The translations under genes were made by a program, and so were the position numbers. From assembly GCA_903834925.1 (NCBI GenBank), contig CAILLA010000092.1:1-54108 (forward strand): 54,108 bases of DNA, read 5' to 3'. The DNA is from an uncultured Schlesneria sp. (GTDB lineage Bacteria; Planctomycetota; Planctomycetia; Planctomycetales; Planctomycetaceae). The notes under the pieces were generated by a model, which was not told where the DNA came from, did not search any database, and was given only the letters and a program-made list of their open reading frames with translations. Positions within the stretch are counted from its first letter, which is position 1. Each line of letters opens with the position of its first letter. This document shows positions 43,922 to 52,600 of the stretch, piece by piece.

Positions 43922-44473
43922 ATGATTCGATTCGTAAGTCTACTGTTCGCCGCGCCGAAGACTCTCGCCACGGCACACGCAAGGATTTCCAGCGAGATTG
44001 AGAAGTTGCAGACCGATTGCAACGAACTTGCTCAACAGGTTCACACCTTGAAAGCCGATTCCGCCAAAGGTTTCAAGGTATCAAGCGCTCACGACGTTCA
44101 ACAAAAACGATGGCAGCACCTGGAACGCGAAATTGCCATTCGCCACGAGTGTATCGAGTACCTGGAAGGACCCCACAAGCAACACGCCGCAGCGCTGTCA
44201 GAGGAAGCAATCAAGAAGATACCAGAGATTGAAACCGAACTTCGAACCGGCTTTCAACGCATGGGCTTTACCGTCGATCCAGACGCCGAAGATTGCATCC
44301 CCACGACGTTCTTCAGATATCACCCGAGGTATCGCCAAGCCGTTGCCGAAGCTGATTCTGCTGTCGATCTTGCTGGCCGGATTTCCGATCTGGTGAATGA
44401 ACACCACGTCGCCATCGGCCAAGCCGAATCCCGGATGGAAACATTTCGGAATAAGACACTGCAACTGGCCTAA
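43922..44473 (+). CDS. Coiled-coil protein of unknown function
   Basis: 183 residues, almost wholly helical with heptad-like spacing in two blocks (about 20-75 and 140-175); no membrane segment or signal peptide. It resembles structural or accessory proteins of mobile elements, but I know no family. AAGGGG upstream of the ATG supports expression. It begins 72 bp after the DUF1580 gene and is followed after 44 bp by the next gene, suggesting one operon. Confidence 0.7.
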   Translation: MIRFVSLLFAAPKTLATAHARISSEIEKLQTDCNELAQQVHTLKADSAKGFKVSSAHDVQQKRWQHLEREIAIRHECIEYLEGPHKQHAAALSEEAIKKIPEIETELRTGFQRMGFTVDPDAEDCIPTTFFRYHPRYRQAVAEADSAVDLAGRISDLVNEHHVAIGQAESRMETFRNKTLQLA

Positions 44474-44517
44474 CCGCCAACCGACCACCCATCAACCACG
44501 TTTCCAAAGGAATTGAA

Positions 44518-44907
44518 ATGAGAGTCCAACCAAACCGACTTGATCAGATCGTACATGCTGCCGAAATGGTTTCGAAAAATGCGAACCCTCTACAGTTCGG
44601 CGCTGAGGCGGCAAGAACTCAAGCCGTCAGTGCGGCCCTTGACGAGTACAAACGGATTCGAGATGAGCACACTCCACTACAGCCGCAAGGATGGCGATTG
44701 CACCGACCCGGCAGTGACGCGGACCATTTCTACAACGTAATCGAACGGCAGGCGGTTCAAAATATCTTCGGTGCGTTGATGGGATTGTCTCCCACGCCAC
44801 CAATTCCGCCAGTGGCACCGCCAGAGGTTCCCAAGAAGCCGCTGTCATATCTGGAATCAATCCAGAAGCAACTGGATCGACCAGAACGAAAGGTGATTTT
44901 AACGTGA
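44518..44907 (+). CDS. Protein of unknown function with Pro-rich segment
   Basis: 129 residues: a helical N-terminal half, then a Pro-rich linker near residues 92-108 (SPTPPIPPVAPPEVPKK) and a basic C-terminus. No known family. AAAGGAA lies upstream of the ATG. The stop overlaps the start of the next gene (GTGA), so translation is coupled. Confidence 0.7.
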   Translation: MRVQPNRLDQIVHAAEMVSKNANPLQFGAEAARTQAVSAALDEYKRIRDEHTPLQPQGWRLHRPGSDADHFYNVIERQAVQNIFGALMGLSPTPPIPPVAPPEVPKKPLSYLESIQKQLDRPERKVILT

Positions 44908-45131
44908 TAACGCGCGAAACATTGAACGACGTGGAAAAGTGTACGACTCGGATGCACCGGCGGATTCAGGCGAGGCTTAACAAGATGCAATACAGCCGAG
45001 ACCCAAACCGCGACTACAGAACAATGGAAGCTGGCATCGAGATCGACCGTAAAAAGATCGAAGAATTGGACCTGCTTGTCGCCGCTGAAGACGTTGAGTC
45101 TGTCCGGGCATTTATGCGATCAATGTTTTAA
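44904..45131 (+). CDS. Small helical protein, GTG start
   Basis: 75 residues, highly charged and helical (DRKKIEELDLL), no known family. The GTG at 44904 overlaps the preceding TGA and AAAGGTGA lies 8 bp upstream. A hairpin (45147-45175) directly follows and may end this transcript before the ATPase gene. Confidence 0.65.
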   Translation: MITRETLNDVEKCTTRMHRRIQARLNKMQYSRDPNRDYRTMEAGIEIDRKKIEELDLLVAAEDVESVRAFMRSMF

Positions 45132-45146
45132 CCGTATCAAAACGAA

Positions 45147-45175
45147 AACGGCACCAGTGACAAGCTGGTGCCGTT
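45147..45175 (+). terminator. Hairpin, terminator or attenuator before the ATPase gene
   Basis: A perfect 11-bp stem AACGGCACCAG / CTGGTGCCGTT with a 7-nt loop. Only a weak T-rich tail follows (cccaatttctt), so partial termination that limits ATPase expression is as likely as a full stop. Confidence 0.8.
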
Positions 45176-45212
45176 CCCAATTTCTTCACCCCCGCCAAGA
45201 GGTACACTCATT

Positions 45213-47483
45213 ATGCCGCTGATGGCCGTTTCTGACAAGACAAATTCACGTAAAATTCTAAAGAACGTCAAGAAAACGTATTGTGCCGATGATGTTCTGC
45301 TGCCAGTATTGGCAGACGATGACCGGACGCCACTGTTCAGTGGCATCGTCGATGGCGCCGAGGTCTACGTCACCGGCGGCAGTTCACCAGAAGCCGTTGT
45401 TCGAACCCTGATTGAACACGGGGCGTCAAACGTACGTGAATATCTTCATTGCCACTGTATCGAACCCGTCAAGGAATCTCTGCCGCCGTTCGATGGCATC
45501 GCATGGACCGTCGATCAAGTGGATTACGACAAGCAAACTAACGAATGGACCATCACCGAAAATGTACGATCTGAGATTGTCGAATCCTACCCGGCAGGAG
45601 TCGCCACGGCACTAATCGCCCACCAGATCCAAACCGGCCTACCCGACCCAAAAGCATTTGTAACCCGCCGATACGTTACCCTGAAATTCTCAGACACCGA
45701 CCGTGCGAAAAGTTGCCAAGCATGGCTCACTTCAAAATACAAAATTCCGGCCGGCGCGTTGATCGTATCGGACGATGAAACCTGGATCGTGTACCCGTTC
45801 GAGTTTAACCCGACGCCAGAAGATTTGATCATTGCCAATGGACGGGAAAAACTCGCTGAACGACAGGCACCGATCAGAAAACGACTTCAGGAGGTTTCCA
45901 GCTTTCCAATTTTCGATGGCACCGATGAAGCTGACCGGCTCCTGGCAGAACTCGTTCGATTGTCTGCCGAATCTGGACGCGAAATTGATGAGGCGTTCGA
46001 AACCCTATGGTCAAGCGCCGAACCCCTGGACGACGACCAGCAATATCGAATCGACCACGGGGATTCTCGGCACGTCCACCGATTCATGGAGGCCATCGCG
46101 AGCCGTTTCGGAATCGACGTGGAAGAATCGCTCCGTCTGGATGTGTCGATACCACTGCCGATCATCGGATCGGCAACCGAAATCGTAATCGACCCGGATT
46201 CAAAAAATTGGTTCACACCAGTAACGGAAAAAATGCTCGAACAAATTGCCGATGAACTCTATGAAGAATTTTCCTTGTGGAATCCCGGTGGATTGATCCA
46301 GCAGATTATCAATCACAATCTTCGGACCTGTTACAAGCCACAGCCAGAGATGGCAATGTTCGGGGGGCTGTCTGCTTTCTCAGTCGTGACCGGGCAGAAG
46401 GTACAGGACGAACGAGGAATCCGGCCTAACATCATGGCGGCGGGGTTAGCCGATTCCGGCAGTGGCAAGGAACATGCCCGCCAAGTCAATAAAATGATTC
46501 TCACTCTCGCGGGTGGTTCTCGTATGCTCTCAGATAACCTTGCGTCTGACGTTGGACTCCTCAAACAGATGAGCCGTTCGCCAAGCTCGCTGATCCAACT
46601 GGATGAACTCGGCAGGATGTTGGCGACCCTGGACGGAGCCAGCAAGAATCCGCATCTCTTCAAAATCAAGACGATGCTCATGCAGCTATTTTCGAGTGCA
46701 GGAACAATCTTCTTAGGTGCCAATCATGCGGACTCAAAAAATGATGTCACCGTCCATAATCCAAATTGCACGGTTTTCGGAACAACCGTTCCTGGCAGTT
46801 TCTTCAGTTCGTTGGATAAGGAATCACTGTCTGACGGGTTTCTAAATAGATGGCTTGTGTTCGAGGCATCAAATAACGACCCGGACCCGACCGACGATCC
46901 AGCCAACATTGAAGACGTTCCACCAGAACTGATTGAATCAATCAAGTGGTGGCTCGCATACCAACCAGCCAGCAAGGAAGGACTGCCGCAGCCAGCACGC
47001 CGATTGATTGCCACGGACGCAGCCAAAGCCGAATATAAGAAACTGGAAACCGCTGCCCGAAGCAAGCACCGATCAGAAGCTGACCGGGGTACTCAAATCT
47101 GGTCCCGATGTTACGAGTACGCTCGCAAGCTCGGACTGCTCCACCAGCTTTCCCTGGATCGTGACGCGACCACAATATCGGTAGAGTCGGCCCGATGGGG
47201 TTGTAAGCTCGCTATGAAGCTGACCAGCCGAATACAGGAACTGACTGAAGAACACATCTCAGACGGCCAATTTGACGCCACTGGCAAGAAGCTGGTTCGT
47301 TTCATCAAGCTGGCGGGGGATACTGGCAGGAGCCTATCGCAAATTTCCCGCCATGTACGGAATCTCCCCCGTCGTGACGTTACCGAATGCCTGGACAAGC
47401 TGATCGAAGTCGGCGACATCGTGAAGGAGCCGCGACAAGCCGCAAAAGGACCATCGACGATCATCTACCGTTCAATCGTCTGA
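45213..47483 (+). CDS. DUF3987-like ATPase, probable replication protein
   Basis: 756 residues. The N-terminal 300 residues look like a primase-associated or toprim-poor region; the central ATPase/helicase core (about 370-620) has a P-loop ADSGSGKE with Lys419 and a Walker B segment IQLDELG (Asp464-Glu465), then the GTTVPGSFFSSL and LSDGFLNRWL arrangement seen in DUF3987/phage-type helicases. The C-terminal 70 residues look like a winged helix (SLSQISRHV...DVTECLDKLIEVGDI). The residue after the P-loop Lys is Glu, where Ser/Thr is usual. It probably drives replication of the element at the 9-bp array that follows. AGAGGT precedes ATG 45213; the GTG at 45168 lies inside a hairpin and is rejected. 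Confidence 0.8.
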   Translation: MPLMAVSDKTNSRKILKNVKKTYCADDVLLPVLADDDRTPLFSGIVDGAEVYVTGGSSPEAVVRTLIEHGASNVREYLHCHCIEPVKESLPPFDGIAWTVDQVDYDKQTNEWTITENVRSEIVESYPAGVATALIAHQIQTGLPDPKAFVTRRYVTLKFSDTDRAKSCQAWLTSKYKIPAGALIVSDDETWIVYPFEFNPTPEDLIIANGREKLAERQAPIRKRLQEVSSFPIFDGTDEADRLLAELVRLSAESGREIDEAFETLWSSAEPLDDDQQYRIDHGDSRHVHRFMEAIASRFGIDVEESLRLDVSIPLPIIGSATEIVIDPDSKNWFTPVTEKMLEQIADELYEEFSLWNPGGLIQQIINHNLRTCYKPQPEMAMFGGLSAFSVVTGQKVQDERGIRPNIMAAGLADSGSGKEHARQVNKMILTLAGGSRMLSDNLASDVGLLKQMSRSPSSLIQLDELGRMLATLDGASKNPHLFKIKTMLMQLFSSAGTIFLGANHADSKNDVTVHNPNCTVFGTTVPGSFFSSLDKESLSDGFLNRWLVFEASNNDPDPTDDPANIEDVPPELIESIKWWLAYQPASKEGLPQPARRLIATDAAKAEYKKLETAARSKHRSEADRGTQIWSRCYEYARKLGLLHQLSLDRDATTISVESARWGCKLAMKLTSRIQELTEEHISDGQFDATGKKLVRFIKLAGDTGRSLSQISRHVRNLPRRDVTECLDKLIEVGDIVKEPRQAAKGPSTIIYRSIV

Positions 47484-47491
47484 CGCTGCTC

Positions 47492-47782
47492 TACTCTGCC
47501 GCCATTTCCTACTCTGCCGCTACCCTGCCCAACGATTTGGGCAGGGTAGTTTGCATTAAAAACACTGTAATTCATGCGAAAAACGTCGTGTGAAAACTAC
47601 TCTGCCTACTCTGCCGTATGTCCCTGATACCACGGGAGGGAAAACAAGACCAAAACACATCCGGCAGAGTAGGCAAAGTAGATTTATAATTATGTTTTAC
47701 ACATAGAAAATAGCCTTTTTTACGAAAACTACTCTGCCGGAATGGTGCGCATAGTACCGGCAGAGTAGGCAGAGTAGTTTTT
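47492..47782. repeat. 9-bp iteron array, candidate replication origin
   Basis: TACTCTGCC occurs exactly at 47492, 47510, 47598, 47607 and 47730; its complement GGCAGAGTA at 47663, 47759 and 47768; near copies at 47521 (TACCCTGCC), 47540 (GGCAGGGTA) and 47672 (GGCAAAGTA). Copies form tandem pairs (47598/47607; 47663/47672; 47759/47768) in opposite orientation. The block GAAAACTACTCTGCC begins at 47592 and 47724 and recurs inverted at 47768-47782. An AT-rich stretch lies between (about 47680-47725). A 12-bp stem (47521-47532/47537-47548) may also end ATPase transcription. Confidence 0.85.
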
Positions 47783-48241
47783 GAGACATGGTGGCCATCG
47801 GCCACCGATCCCACTGGCAACCAGACAGCCAACCGACAAGACGACAAAAATATCACCGTATTTTCTGATCGTGCTGGTTTCCATTATCGGCTCGGATGAT
47901 TACCTGAGCAGCCAAGCAAGAATCGGTGACCCACGACCACCCGCAGATGGCAACCAATGGGAAAAGCCTTATTTTATAGGCGTTTTCCCGTGTTTCGCAT
48001 GCAAGATAAAAAAACCATGTGAAAGAATGTGATTTTAGGATAGCTTGTCAAGTGTATACAGAGTAACGACTTGCGGCAGTAGGGACCCGTTAAGGCGGGG
48101 GATTGTTAAGGGATTCCCTCTGTCTTTTCGTCAAACGGGGTTTTGTTCGCAATGAATTTCGATTGATCCGTTTGCAGTGTGTTTACGTTATCATATGTGA
48201 CTCCTTAGGTTTGAAGTGATTTTTCATTCGGAGCTGGTTAA
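47783..48241. other. Noncoding part of the element before the cargo gene
   Basis: 460 bp with a 7-bp hairpin GGTGGCC/GGCCACC (47790-47806) and a short AT-rich stretch near 48000-48030 but no clear gene. A frame at 47781-48032 has a TTG start and no motif and is rejected. The promoter of the cargo gene probably lies near 48170-48230; I cannot place its boxes with confidence. Confidence 0.5.
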
Positions 48242-49147
48242 GTGGGCAGGACGCCAAAACGGAAGCAAAAACCGCAGCCACTGGCAAATGTAACACCACC
48301 ACCTTTGCCATCCCGCCGGGCGGTCGTTTTAAAAAAACTGGCTGATAACTCCCACTACATAAGCACGTGGGGGATGCTACTTGTAGCAATCGCCGCGCTT
48401 GTTCCCGCGTACGTTGGGATTGTTTTTCAGTGGCGGCAAATTGAGGATTTAAAACGGGGTAGCAACGACAGTGACAAGCACCTAAAGCTGCTCGCTGAGC
48501 AAGTCAAACAACAACGCGACTTGGAAATCCAGCCACGTTTAATGGCCGAAGCCTCAAGAAATCGTATTAAGCTCACGGTACCGGTACTCAACGAGGAATT
48601 TAAGCGCAACCCTCTCGCGCCTGTAACTCAATCGGACGGAGTGAAACGCATGGCGTTTGTTCCTAATACTGATGATTTCATTCGAGTGCGAAATGTAGGG
48701 CGGGGGCCCGCCTATAACGTTATTGCGACGACAATATTTGACAGGACTGTGACCAAGACCAGAGAGATTTCCAAAGCGAACTACTTGGACGAACACACAA
48801 GAAAAAACCCACCTATATGCCTCAAAATGATTCCCTCGGGAGAGGCGGTTTCTTTCGATCATTTTCATTATCAGATGGATTTGCAGGAGGACGTACAATG
48901 CCTTATTGGAAATTTCGGACTCTACTGCATTGACGAGGACGGCAACGAACTTACCTATGTTCAAAAATTTCGGTACACGGTTAATTTTGTCGATGATGCA
49001 CCATACGCATTGATGGAAATTGATTCTCCGCGACTTGGAGATCGCACGAAATCAAACCCACAGACAAAACGGTCAGTCGAATACGTCGCGGACTATTTCC
49101 GCCGAATTTTGAAAAAAGAGGCCGAGAAACAAGCTGAACAAAAATAG
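48242..49147 (+). CDS. Membrane-anchored cargo protein of unknown function
   Basis: 301 residues starting with GTG, GGAG 9 bp upstream. A basic, Pro-rich cytoplasmic N-terminus (MGRTPKRKQKPQPL) leads to one membrane helix at about 41-62 (GMLLVAIAALVPAYVGIVF), a short coiled-coil (DLKRGSNDSDKHLKLLAEQV) and a beta-rich domain with a RVRNVGRGPAYNV segment of a kind common in membrane-tethered proteins of unknown role. The C-terminus is a charged helix (FRRILKKEAEKQ). It is the last gene inside the element, after the origin-like array, where accessory or defence genes often sit. No function can be assigned. Confidence 0.75.
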   Translation: MGRTPKRKQKPQPLANVTPPPLPSRRAVVLKKLADNSHYISTWGMLLVAIAALVPAYVGIVFQWRQIEDLKRGSNDSDKHLKLLAEQVKQQRDLEIQPRLMAEASRNRIKLTVPVLNEEFKRNPLAPVTQSDGVKRMAFVPNTDDFIRVRNVGRGPAYNVIATTIFDRTVTKTREISKANYLDEHTRKNPPICLKMIPSGEAVSFDHFHYQMDLQEDVQCLIGNFGLYCIDEDGNELTYVQKFRYTVNFVDDAPYALMEIDSPRLGDRTKSNPQTKRSVEYVADYFRRILKKEAEKQAEQK

Positions 49148-49326
49148 CTTTAAAATCGCGTTGAAAGACTTGTAGTCGTGACCGGCCTGACTGGATCGCA
49201 TCCGGTATACTGCGATTTCTTGCTATTTTATGTGACTTGATAAGACTGATTGACTTCACGTGAGACGACCGATAAACTCTACAAATCAGGGTGCTTTCAC
49301 TGAAAAGCGTCTCAGACATAGGTATC

Positions 49327-49349
49327 TTCGAGCCCTAGTCGGGGAGCTT
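49327..49349 (+). repeat. attR core
   Basis: Identical to 41620-41642. Here the tRNA gene is reduced to its last 13 bp of the T-arm and the acceptor, so the site is not a functional tRNA. Confidence 0.92.
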
Positions 49350-49395
49350 AAGCCGCAAGCCATTTATCACATTTGGTTTGCGGCTTTTTGTTTTT
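49350..49395 (+). terminator. Original tRNA-Asn terminator, displaced
   Basis: AAGCCGCAAGCC (49350-49361) pairs with GGTTTGCGGCTT (49375-49386), one mismatch, followed by TTTGTTTTT. It starts directly at the end of attR, so before integration it followed the tRNA gene. Confidence 0.88.
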
Positions 49396-49694
49396 GCGAT
49401 CAGAAATCAGACGTGAATTCTGTATTGCGAGTACTTTAGACGCACAATCAATCACGTCGCGAGGTTCGAGTCCCAATGTTCGGCGACTCTCACTCGAATC
49501 TTGCCCCACGAACTACGGTTTCTCTTTGGAGGATTGCACCAGGACGGTGTCGTCGTACCTCTACACGTCGTGGAGCTGCAAATGGTGAGTTCATTCTAAC
49601 TGATTGACGCTATTAAAATTGCGCCAATTGGGGAACTTTTCGGGCGTTCATTGCGTCCGATGTACGAATGCACTTGCGGGAGTGTGGAAAGATC
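49396..49694. other. Gap between the element and the WD40 gene
   Basis: No gene is visible. A fragment near 49460-49485 (gaggttcgagtccc) looks like the T-arm of a tRNA, but its stems do not pair, so it can only be a remnant. The WD40 promoter should be here. Confidence 0.4.
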
Positions 49695-52600
49695 ATGATC
49701 CGAATTGCCATCACAGGTTCGAAGATGACCAGTTTCTTCAAATGTTCGAAGTGGTTTTTCATGATGATCTTGGCGATGACGCTCAAAGCGGCAGCGTCGG
49801 CTCAGTCGGGCGAACGACTCGTTGTTTCGAATTCAGGGAATTCCGGGGTGGGTCTGTGGCGCATAGATTTTCATCCCAACCAGGCCGTTCGAACCTACGA
49901 GATCTACGACGACGGAACGGTGACATTCGTGGAAACGGGTTGGATCGGCAATTTGATCCCCGTGAATCTGCCGAATATCCGGGGACGATGGACTGTTCGA
50001 TTCAAAGACGAGAACGAAGGCATCACCGAAATCATCACGCAGATCGCTGATGGCCGATTGCTCGTGGAACATTTCAATCCAGCCCAGACCCCCTTACCCC
50101 GGGTGGATCAAATTGGCATCGGAGAGCGACTGGATGTAAATCGTCCCGGACAAAAAAGTTCGCCAGACGCGCCGACGGATTTGAACTCCGATATCAGCCG
50201 ACGTGTCAACGCGGTCGCCGACTTGCCACAGCGGGCAATCGATCGATATGGAGATGCCCGCTTGCGGCATGCAGCTCCTGTGACGAGCGTCGCCGTCTCG
50301 CCGGATGGTCGGTGGATCGCCAGCGGTAGTTTGATGGGCGAACAACGAATTTGGAACGCCGAGACCGGAGCGTTGTTGCACACTTTGGAAGAAGCCTATG
50401 GCAATTATGTTTCACTAATGGCGTTTTCGCCGGATGGTCAATCGCTGGCGGCATTCAAGGGGCGATTGATCTGCTGGGATCCTGCGACTGGTCAGAAAAA
50501 GTTCCACTTCGAAGATTACGGGTTTCCACTTGATCTCGCGTTTTCCCCGGATGGCAAGACGCTGGCGGTCGCAGCGATGAACACCGAAGATGTTGTGCTC
50601 TATAACACCCAGACCGGCCAAATTCGGAGTAAGTACAGCGGACACGCCAAGTATGCAACGTCCGTGGCGTATTCTCCCGACGGTCGATGGCTGGCCAGTC
50701 TGGATCAAGCGGGCACGCTCTTTCTGCGGGATTTAGGAACCGAAAAGACCACGCAGTACTCTGGTCTGCACGGCAAACTCAGTTTCAGCCCCGACTCAAA
50801 CCGGCTGGCGATCAACACTGGTCCCACGGTGACGCTGTACAAGCTCGACGACGCCGGGCTGGTCACCCCCGCCGAGCGAAATTTAGACCACGGTCTGTAC
50901 GTTAAGACATATTTGCGCACTGCCCGATTCTCGGCCGACGGCGAGCGACTTTCGTGGGGCGAACGCGTATGGGATTTGGCTACGGGCAAGCCGTGTGTCG
51001 AGCATAACGGCATGATGAACGGACCGGCGGAATGGTTTCCCAACGGAGATCGACTCGTCTCAGCAGGCGCTGACGGCATTGTGAGGGTAATCAATGCCCA
51101 CAGCGGCGAGACGCTGCTCCCGGCGCCCGAACCCAAACGCGTCTTCAATCAACTCCTTAGCCTTCAATCGCGACTTGATATGCCGCACAATTGGCCGCAA
51201 TTGGGACATCTGCAAGTGGCATTGGTAGGGTCGCACTCTGGCATACTGGCGTTTGTACGATCGGCCGACCAGCGCATCACAATGGTCAACACGCGGTCAT
51301 CTCGTGAGGGAGAATTCGAGCGAACCGTCTGGCCGATCGGAAACATCGCCAAACGGATTCCATTCAGCGGCTTCCAATTGGGACGGAATGGATCGCAGAT
51401 CGTCACAATGGTCGACAATCGTTTGGAAGTTTGGTCGGTGACCGCCGGCGAAGGTCCGCGATTCGTCCTACATGAGCTGACGACCTATGACATGCTGCAA
51501 CCCGAGAAGCCATACCAGTCCATGACACAGTTCGAGATTTCTCCGGATGGATTGGAAGTCGCAGCACTCATCGCGGAAAATGTGATCGTCCGGCACGAAC
51601 CCGATCCGGACCGAAAGGAAGCGGCTCAGCGACAGATCTTCAAGGTCTGGTCGCTCGGCAGCGGCGAAGAAACGCTCTCCTTGACAGGCCCCGTCCGACG
51701 AGTCAACGACCCCACAATGGGGAAGTTCTCTTTCGCCCACGATTCGATTTGGCACAACCGCCCCGATGGCACCCGGCCTAAGTTCTTGGCGACCGGAACC
51801 ACAACGTTGGACGACCCGGACTCGGAACCGAATCGGCGGCACTTCAAACTGATTCCCGGCACGGATGGCAGCGGCGATTTCGGCACGATCAAGTTCTTCA
51901 GCCCGGATGACAAATGGATGCTCACCGAACGAATCGGCGGCGACAAATTCGCGACCGAACGCGCGGTGCGCGATCTGACCCAACCGGGATGCCCGATTCT
52001 GTGGCACCCGGAAGGGGACCAGTTTGCCGTCAGCCCAGACGGACAATGGCTGGCCTGTTGCGAGAGCGGTTGGGACAAACAGCAAAAGAAATTAATGCGA
52101 GTGTCCGGAGACCCGAGCACGTCCGAAAAACTACAAAAAATGATCGGCGGTCCGGACCAATCGTCGACGATCGTGATCCGTGTCGCCTCGACGGGAAAAC
52201 AATTGATCAGTTTCTCCGGACATCTGGGGCCTATTCACTCGGCTTACTTCTCGCCAGATGGGCGATGCCTGGCGACGGCCAGCGGAGACGGAACCACCCT
52301 GTTCTGGGACCTGACGACGTTCGAAGGCAAAGCTCCGGAACCGATGACGACGGACGATGCCAAGCAACAGGTCTGTGATCGCTTCCTTGCCGAGGATGAT
52401 CCGGATCCTCTTCGTACGTTCTGGCGGTATGTCCTGGATGCCGATCTGAATGCCGACTTACAGAGGCGACTGGCCGATTTACTGACTTCAAAATCTGATC
52501 CTGGCTTAATTGTGCGCCGCGCCATCGCAGTCGCGGAATATCGCGGGCTTCCCGATTCGGTCCAGCAACTCAAGGCGCTGGCGGACAACCCGTGGATTTC

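Larger units (their letters stand above)
41620..49349 (+). mobile_element. tRNA-Asn-integrated replicative element, 7.7 kb
   Basis: Bounded by a perfect 23-bp direct repeat of the tRNA 3' end (41620-41642 and 49327-49349). Genes, all on the plus strand: tyrosine integrase, small unknown protein, excisionase-like HTH protein, DUF1580 protein, coiled-coil protein, two small unknown proteins, DUF3987-like ATPase, then a 9-bp repeat array resembling an origin, and a membrane-anchored cargo protein. No capsid, terminase, relaxase or type IV secretion genes are seen. The composition suggests a satellite-like or plasmid-like integrative element that can excise and replicate but relies on others for transfer. 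Its genes, spaced with terminators (43363, 45147), form about four transcription units. Confidence 0.9.

Noticed and set aside
45168-45213. GTG start for the ATPase gene at 45168
   Set aside because: It lies inside the 45147-45175 hairpin with no ribosome site; ATG 45213 has AGAGGT upstream.
47781-48032. 83-codon frame after the iteron array
   Set aside because: TTG start without ribosome site and no motif; overlaps hairpin and repeat sequence.
41620-49349. Complete prophage
   Set aside because: No capsid, portal, terminase, tail or lysis genes are present.
49455-49490. tRNA-like T-arm (ggttcgagtccc) right of the element
   Set aside because: The flanking bases do not pair into a T-stem and there is no anticodon arm; it may be a remnant only.
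51468-52085. 205-codon frame opposite the WD40 gene
   Set aside because: Antisense shadow with no motif.
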